A stretch of 11,127 nucleotides of DNA from positions 1-11,127 of the forward strand of contig RFHL01000852.1 of the NCBI GenBank assembly GCA_003696875.1, read 5' to 3'. Positions 7,745 through 11,127 of this stretch are shown one piece after another. The DNA is from Bacteroidota bacterium. GTDB lineage: Bacteria > Bacteroidota > Bacteroidia > J057. The notes under the pieces are model-generated. The model saw only the letters and a list, made by a program, of their open reading frames with translations, was not told the DNA's origin and ran no database searches. The translations under genes were made by a program, and so were the position numbers. How positions within the stretch are numbered: the first letter of the stretch is position 1; each line of letters begins with the position of its first letter.

Positions 7745-7921
7745 GGGTACGATGGAGTCGAAAAAAAAAAGCAAGACGGCCGCTCTTTGCATGTTTACGG
7801 CTAAACCTACAACGCGGCGGGAGATAATTTATGTATCTTTCGGGAAAGGCGTATTTTTTGCGGCGAAGGAGCGAGCGAACGGTTACACTTTGTTTTTTGC
7901 TGGAATAGCTACCCAAGGGAC
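7745..7921. promoter_or_regulatory. Divergent promoter region between protease and sigma-factor units
   Basis: These 177 bases are AT-richer than their surroundings and must hold the start signals for both the leftward protease pair and the rightward sigma/anti-sigma pair. Rightward, TTTG at 7857-7860 followed after 23 bases by TACACTTTG at 7884-7892 resembles the Bacteroidota -33/-7 pair with one extra base in the -7 box; it would give a leader of about 20-25 bases. Leftward, TAGGTTTA (complement of 7800-7807) is a near match to TAnnTTTG with no clear partner. A run of ten A residues lies at about 7760-7769 in the leftward leader. The region is where the sigma factor could act on itself or on the proteases, but no repeated motif is obvious by eye. 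Confidence 0.4.
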
Positions 7922-8503
7922 ATGAAGCATATCGCAGATCAGCAACTGCTGGCATGGCTAAAAGGGGCCGAATCGGCCGCGCAAGACAAGGCCCTGCGCT
8001 ATATTCACCAAACCCATGGTCCCGGCATCAGCGCATGGATACGCAAAAACAAAGGTCAATCCGCCGACATCGAGGACATCCTGCAGGAGGGCCTCTTTAT
8101 CCTCTACCAGAAATGCCGGGAGCCGGATTTCCAGCTCACGGGCACGATGGGCAGCTTTCTCGGCGGCATCTGCCGCCGGCGCTGGCTCAAGCGGCTGGTC
8201 CGGAACCGGGAGGTTCCGGTCGGCGAGTTTTACGACAGCCAGCAGATGAAGGGAGAGGACGACAGCCACTACCTGGAGGAAAACGAGCGGGACAGTCTCC
8301 TGATCCGCCTCATCGGGCAGCTGGGCAGTGACTGCCAGTCCATTATCCTACTGACGTATTATGAGCGACTCAAGACTCGCGAAATCATCCAGATGATGAA
8401 CATCTCCAACGAACAGGTGGCCCGCAACAAGCGCAACAAATGCATGAAGCGCTTGAGGGCCCTGGTCTGGGAGCATCCAGAGATTCGGGACAGCCTTCGC
8501 TAG
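7922..8503 (+). CDS. ECF-type sigma-70 family RNA polymerase sigma factor
   Basis: The product has 193 residues, the usual length for an extracytoplasmic-function sigma factor with only regions 2 and 4. Region 2 spans about residues 20-95, with the core-binding helix DIEDILQEGLFILYQKC and the segment TGTMGSFLGGICRRRWLKRL, which places the basic patch typical of the -10 recognition helix. Region 4 spans about 125-183: LIGQLGSDCQSIILLTYYER, then the helix-turn-helix LKTREIIQMMNISNEQVARN, then KRNKCMKRLRALV. This wording is common in a Bacteroidota-specific ECF group that is often encoded with a membrane partner. That arrangement is seen here: the next gene begins 26 bases downstream and encodes an anti-sigma-like protein. 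The ATG at 7922 is the first after the divergent promoter region. Target promoters are unknown; the divergent protease pair is an obvious candidate. Confidence 0.9.
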   Translation: MKHIADQQLLAWLKGAESAAQDKALRYIHQTHGPGISAWIRKNKGQSADIEDILQEGLFILYQKCREPDFQLTGTMGSFLGGICRRRWLKRLVRNREVPVGEFYDSQQMKGEDDSHYLEENERDSLLIRLIGQLGSDCQSIILLTYYERLKTREIIQMMNISNEQVARNKRNKCMKRLRALVWEHPEIRDSLR

Positions 8504-8529
8504 CATTTGATTTTCAAAGACATCCCCTC

Positions 8530-9375
8530 ATGAGCAATCGGGAACACATATTTACTCTGTTGGAAGCCTACGCCGCCGGAGACCTGAGTCCGGCCGAGGC
8601 GGAGCGCGTACAGCAGCAGCTCCGGCAGGATCCGGCTTATGCCGAGGTATGGCAGGAGTTGGAGGTCTTGCAACAAGGTGTGCAAGCCTACGGGCGCGCG
8701 CAGGTGCGCGCACGCATCCGCACCCTCGTTCAGCAAGAATCCCTACCTGCCAGGACACGCCCCCTCTGGCAGCGACCCTCGGTCTGGACGGGTGTAGCCG
8801 CCTTGGCGGCGGTCATAGCCCTCCTGATCTGGGTAGGCCCTATGGGATGGGTGGGCCCCTATGCGGGTTCGGAAAGTACCTTTGAAGTAGCTCCGCGCGC
8901 AGACGAGAAGAGTCTGTCTGGAAGTCAAAGTGCCGAGGCAGAAGATAGCAGCTTGCAGGAACGGGCCCAGGAGGCACTGGCGGGTCCGCTCGAAACGGTC
9001 GACGGGACCAGTCGCAGCGTGGTGCCGATGCCCGGCCTGCGCGCCTTTGAGGCGGGGGATGATGCTGCTGTCATCCGGATTCTGGCTGATCAGCAAGGCA
9101 AAATGACCTCCTTGCAGCAGTTGATTCTAGCCGTGAGCTATCTGCGCACGGGAGAGATAGCCTTGGGCAAGCAGCTTCTCGCCGACCCGGACTTGGCGGA
9201 GCGCTATCCCGTGCCGGTAGCCTGGTATCAGTCCCTTGCCCTGCTGTTACAGGGCGAGACCGAGGCGGCCCGGCAGGCTTTGGAGCAGATTGATGCCCAG
9301 CAGCCCCCTCATCCTCTCCGCGCCCGAGCGCGGGCGCTGCTGGCCCATTTTCCGCCTCTCGAATTCGGAGAGTAA
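8530..9375 (+). CDS. Anti-sigma-like single-pass membrane protein with TPR-like outer domain
   Basis: The product has 281 residues and contains no cysteine. Residues 1-70 form a helical, charged cytoplasmic part beginning SNREHIFTLLEAYAAGDLSP and continuing through AEAERVQQQLRQDPAYAEVW. This Y-x-x-G-x-L-S-x-x-E pattern is usual in anti-sigma N-termini of Bacteroidota, but the zinc-binding HxxxCxxC motif is absent. Residues 86-103 (WTGVAALAAVIALLIWVG) are one membrane helix. A polar low-complexity linker (about 105-165) leads to a helical repeat region at about 168-274, including LRAFEAGDDAAVIRIL, LILAVSYLRTGEIALGKQLL and WYQSLALLLQGETEAARQAL, which reads as two to three TPR-like units. The in-frame ATG at 8440 lies inside the sigma gene and is rejected in favour of 8530. 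Encoded directly after the sigma factor, it is probably its membrane regulator, with the outer TPR part sensing or binding a partner. Membrane topology and pairing are inferred. Confidence 0.78.
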   Translation: MSNREHIFTLLEAYAAGDLSPAEAERVQQQLRQDPAYAEVWQELEVLQQGVQAYGRAQVRARIRTLVQQESLPARTRPLWQRPSVWTGVAALAAVIALLIWVGPMGWVGPYAGSESTFEVAPRADEKSLSGSQSAEAEDSSLQERAQEALAGPLETVDGTSRSVVPMPGLRAFEAGDDAAVIRILADQQGKMTSLQQLILAVSYLRTGEIALGKQLLADPDLAERYPVPVAWYQSLALLLQGETEAARQALEQIDAQQPPHPLRARARALLAHFPPLEFGE

Positions 9376-9392
9376 GGGATGGATTTGATATC

Positions 9393-9425
9393 AAAAAGCC
9401 CCGGGACGTCCCAGGGGCTTTTTTT
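9393..9425. terminator. Strong bidirectional intrinsic terminator
   Basis: An AAAAAGCCCC arm (9393-9402) pairs with GGGGCTTTTT (9414-9423), enclosing GGGACGTCCC, which extends the stem with one bulged A. A T-run ends the right side (9419-9425) and an A-run the left, so the structure can stop the sigma/anti-sigma transcript from the left and the fabI transcript from the right. It sits 17 bases after the anti-sigma stop and 54 bases beyond the fabI stop. Confidence 0.9.
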
Positions 9426-9479
9426 CGGTAAAACACCGTTAGAAGTGAGGGCCGCGTTTCGTACCTCTCACGATCTCAC

Positions 9480-10283
9480 TTAGAGTGCCTCCAGCAGCTC
9501 GGGGGCGATTCCCACGCTGGAGAAACCGCCATCATTGTAGAGGTTTTGCATGGTGACGCGTCGGGTCAGATCCGAGAACATGGCGACACAGTAGTCCGCG
9601 CAGTCTTCGGCCGTAGCGTTGCCCAGAGGCGACATCATCTCGCCATAAGTGAGCATCTTGTCAAAGCCGGACACGCCCGTGCCAGCGGTGGTGGGGGTCG
9701 GAGACTGGGAGATGGTATTTACCCGGACCTTGGCCTTTTTACCAAAATGGTAGCCAAAGCTGCGGGCAAAGGATTCCAGCAGGGCCTTAGCTTCGGCCAT
9801 ATCATTGTACTCAGGGAAGGCGCGCTGCGCGGCGATGTAGGTCAGGGCCAGGATAGAGCCCCATTCATTCATCAGGTCGCGGTTATAGAGAACCTGCATG
9901 ACCTTGTGAAAGGATATGGCCGAGATGTCATAGGTTTTGTGCAGCCAGTCGTAGTTCAGGTCGGTGTAGGGCCGGCCTTTGCGTACGTTGGGCGACATGC
10001 CGATAGAGTGGAGCACGAAGTCGATTTTGCCAAACTCCGCTTCGGCGGTATCGAACAGCTTGTTGAGGTCGTCGATGCTGGTGGCGTCGGCCGGGACGAG
10101 CGGGGCCCCCGTTTTTTCGGCCAGTTCTTTGATTTTACCCATACGCAGCGCAACAGGGGCATTGGTGAGAATCAGGCTCGCCCCTTCGGCGTGGGCTTTT
10201 TCGGCCACCTTCCAGGCGATCGAGTTTTCGTCGAGCGCACCGAAGATGATGCCTTTTTTTCCTTTGAGAAGACCGTATGACAT
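9480..10283 (-). CDS. fabI: Enoyl-[acyl-carrier-protein] reductase (FabI)
   Basis: The product has 267 residues and catalyses the NADH- or NADPH-dependent last step of each fatty-acid elongation cycle in the cytosol. The short-chain dehydrogenase fold is clear: a cofactor loop GIIFGALDENSIAW, a VPADATSIDDLN segment, and the strand FVLHSIGMSPN. The active site has Tyr149, Tyr159 and Lys166 in TYIAAQRAFPEYNDMAEAK, with the same 10- and 7-residue spacings as E. coli Tyr146, Tyr156 and Lys163. The substrate loop ISQSPTPTTAGTGVSGFDKM and the ending VTMQNLYNDGGFSSVG are the Bacteroidota form of the enzyme. The start is the ATG at 10283 (MSYGLLKGKK), matching family N-termini; the in-frame ATG at 10358 would add 25 unrelated residues. 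The gene follows the methyltransferase gene after 86 bases, a gap holding a small hairpin (10317-10332), so it may have its own promoter. Confidence 0.96.
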   Translation of the reverse strand: MSYGLLKGKKGIIFGALDENSIAWKVAEKAHAEGASLILTNAPVALRMGKIKELAEKTGAPLVPADATSIDDLNKLFDTAEAEFGKIDFVLHSIGMSPNVRKGRPYTDLNYDWLHKTYDISAISFHKVMQVLYNRDLMNEWGSILALTYIAAQRAFPEYNDMAEAKALLESFARSFGYHFGKKAKVRVNTISQSPTPTTAGTGVSGFDKMLTYGEMMSPLGNATAEDCADYCVAMFSDLTRRVTMQNLYNDGGFSSVGIAPELLEAL

Positions 10284-10369
10284 AGGGAAAAAGATTGATG
10301 GAGAAAGCAGGAATGTCGCCTGCAGACAGGCGGTTCTTTTGGCCGGGCAAGTACGCAAGATTTTCTACA

Positions 10370-11038
10370 TCAAGCAAGTGACGAAACTTCGGCCTCAGGG
10401 CCCGGCTTCCGCCAGATTTGACTCCGAACGAGACCCCCCAGACGGTCCTCGCTTGCGCAGAGTTCGTAGCCGCGCCGGGCAAAGGCCTCTTCCCAGGCAG
10501 GGAGGTGCCGGGCCGTGATCCCCGCCGTGAGGCGGAAGAAACTGTACATGAAGCCAATCAACAGGCGGGCCGGTCCGCCCCGCCAGCCCGGCGGCTGGCG
10601 AAAGTCGCTAACCAGCCAGAGACCTCCCTGCCGGAGATGTCCCGCAAGGTGGTCCATTTCTGCCTCCAACTCTGCCTCGGGAAACAGGTCCAGGACAAAG
10701 GGGGTGATGACCACTTCGAAGACCAAATCCGGGGACAGGTCGGCAGCGGTGCCGTGTTGCCATACCAGCGGAATAGCTGCCGCAGGCAGTACCGCCTGGG
10801 CCCGCGCCAACATCCCGGCCGAAGCTTCCAGATAATGAATACAGGCCGGTCGCTGGTGCATCAAAGCCGGTAACAGACTACGGCCAGTACCTCCGCCGAC
10901 GACCAGGATGCGGCGATTGGCCGGGATCTGGCGGACGATCCCGCAGACCGCTTCATCCAGCTCCCGGCCAAAAACCAGCCCCTTGAGGCCATCATACCAG
11001 CCCGCAACCCGATCAAAACCTGTCTCTGATTTTTTCAT
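10370..11038 (-). CDS. Class I SAM-dependent methyltransferase, UbiE-like
   Basis: The product has 222 residues and is a soluble Rossmann-fold methyltransferase. The N-terminus has the FDRVAGWYDGL lead-in found in UbiE/COQ5-type and related small-molecule methyltransferases. Motif I is ILVVGGGTGRSL (residues 44-55), motif II ends in Glu71 (YLEASAGML) and would bind the ribose of S-adenosylmethionine, and the post-II region HGTAADLSPDLVFEVVITPF followed by VLDLFP is in the usual place. Residues 138-146 (GGLWLVSDF) form the later core strand. The segment GGPARLLIGFMYSFFRLTAG matches the part that usually contacts the acceptor, which is not identifiable. It is upstream of fabI on the same strand but there is no evidence of a joint pathway. 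The start at 11038 (MKKSETGFD) has the expected family length. Confidence 0.85.
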   Translation of the reverse strand: MKKSETGFDRVAGWYDGLKGLVFGRELDEAVCGIVRQIPANRRILVVGGGTGRSLLPALMHQRPACIHYLEASAGMLARAQAVLPAAAIPLVWQHGTAADLSPDLVFEVVITPFVLDLFPEAELEAEMDHLAGHLRQGGLWLVSDFRQPPGWRGGPARLLIGFMYSFFRLTAGITARHLPAWEEAFARRGYELCASEDRLGGLVRSQIWRKPGPEAEVSSLA

Positions 11039-11041
11039 GGC

Positions 11042-11072
11042 TGAAACATACGGTGCTTTTGTGGGTATGGCA
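11042..11072 (-). promoter_or_regulatory. Possible promoter for the methyltransferase gene
   Basis: Read on the minus strand, TTG is followed after 20 bases by TATGTTTC, close to the Bacteroidota TTG / TAnnTTTG pair with good spacing and one mismatch. The -7 box ends only four bases before the methyltransferase ATG, so, if used, the transcript would be leaderless or the true start codon would lie further inside the gene. The match may be chance. Confidence 0.3.
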
Positions 11073-11078
11073 ATGAGA

Positions 11079-11096
11079 AAGGGGCCTCAGGCCCCG
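11079..11096 (-). terminator. Possible intrinsic terminator of a gene beyond the right edge
   Basis: GGGGCCTCAGGCCCC is a perfect six-pair hairpin with a three-base loop. Read on the minus strand it is followed by TTTCTC, a weak T-tract, so it could end a leftward transcript entering from outside the window. One leftward frame carries a short open stretch ending at a TGA inside this hairpin (residues YCFAYRIILSGA), which could be the tail of that gene, but the stretch is too short to call. Confidence 0.35.
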
Positions 11097-11127
11097 GAGA
11101 GGATGATTCGATACGCGAAACAGTAGG

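Noticed and set aside
8440..8529. Upstream in-frame ATG that would make the anti-sigma-like protein overlap the sigma gene
   Set aside because: The extra 30 residues are the sigma-gene coding sequence in another frame; the ATG at 8530 begins the typical anti-sigma-like leader and leaves a normal 26-base gap.
8694..8712. Alternating GC inverted repeat (GCGCGC-AGGT-GCGCGC)
   Set aside because: It lies inside the coding sequence of the anti-sigma-like protein and is explained by Arg/Ala codons in a GC-rich gene.
9546..10280. Plus-strand open frame (244 codons) opposite fabI
   Set aside because: fabI is unambiguous and this frame lies almost wholly within it, with no recognisable domain.
1..11127. 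CRISPR array, IS element, tRNA or prophage signatures
   Set aside because: No spaced direct repeats, terminal inverted repeats, transposase or integrase motifs, or tRNA-like cloverleaf sequences were found on reading both strands.

Overview
The window looks like chromosomal sequence of a GC-rich member of the Bacteroidota, perhaps of the Saprospiria/Lewinella type. Three things point that way. One secreted protein ends in a type IX secretion (T9SS) type A sorting domain. A DUF5916 outer-membrane-type protein is present. The FabI sequence has the form usual in Bacteroidota (its ISQSPTPTTAGTGVSGFDKM loop). The phylum call is well supported; the class is a guess. No tRNA, rRNA, CRISPR array, IS element or integrase is visible.

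Layout. (1) Left edge, minus strand: a truncated PspC-domain membrane protein. (2) Diverging from it, a low-specificity L-threonine aldolase (555-1592), followed on the same strand by a secreted PAP2/vanadium-haloperoxidase-type enzyme with a T9SS tail (1662-3875). (3) A DUF5916 protein with an N-terminal CBM9-like domain, convergent with the haloperoxidase gene and only 12 bases from it (3888-6059, minus). (4) A four-gene accessory block at 6165-9375. On the minus strand lie an exported caspase-like protease (6932-7744) and, 11 bases downstream, a metzincin-like HELGH metalloprotease with a C-terminal LysM domain (6165-6920). Diverging from these across a 177-base promoter region are an ECF-type sigma factor (7922-8503) and a single-pass, anti-sigma-like protein with a TPR-like outer domain (8530-9375). 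(5) A strong bidirectional terminator (9393-9425). (6) On the minus strand, enoyl-ACP reductase FabI (9480-10283) and an upstream class I SAM-dependent methyltransferase (10370-11038).

The housekeeping genes (aldolase, fabI, methyltransferase, PspC) look ordinary. The block in (4) is the part most likely to be an undescribed system: a putative sigma/anti-sigma pair facing two different protease architectures, one exported and one linked to a peptidoglycan/baseplate-type LysM. A regulated envelope-stress, self-directed or conflict-related proteolytic module is a reasonable inference, but the sequence proves only the domain content and the arrangement.
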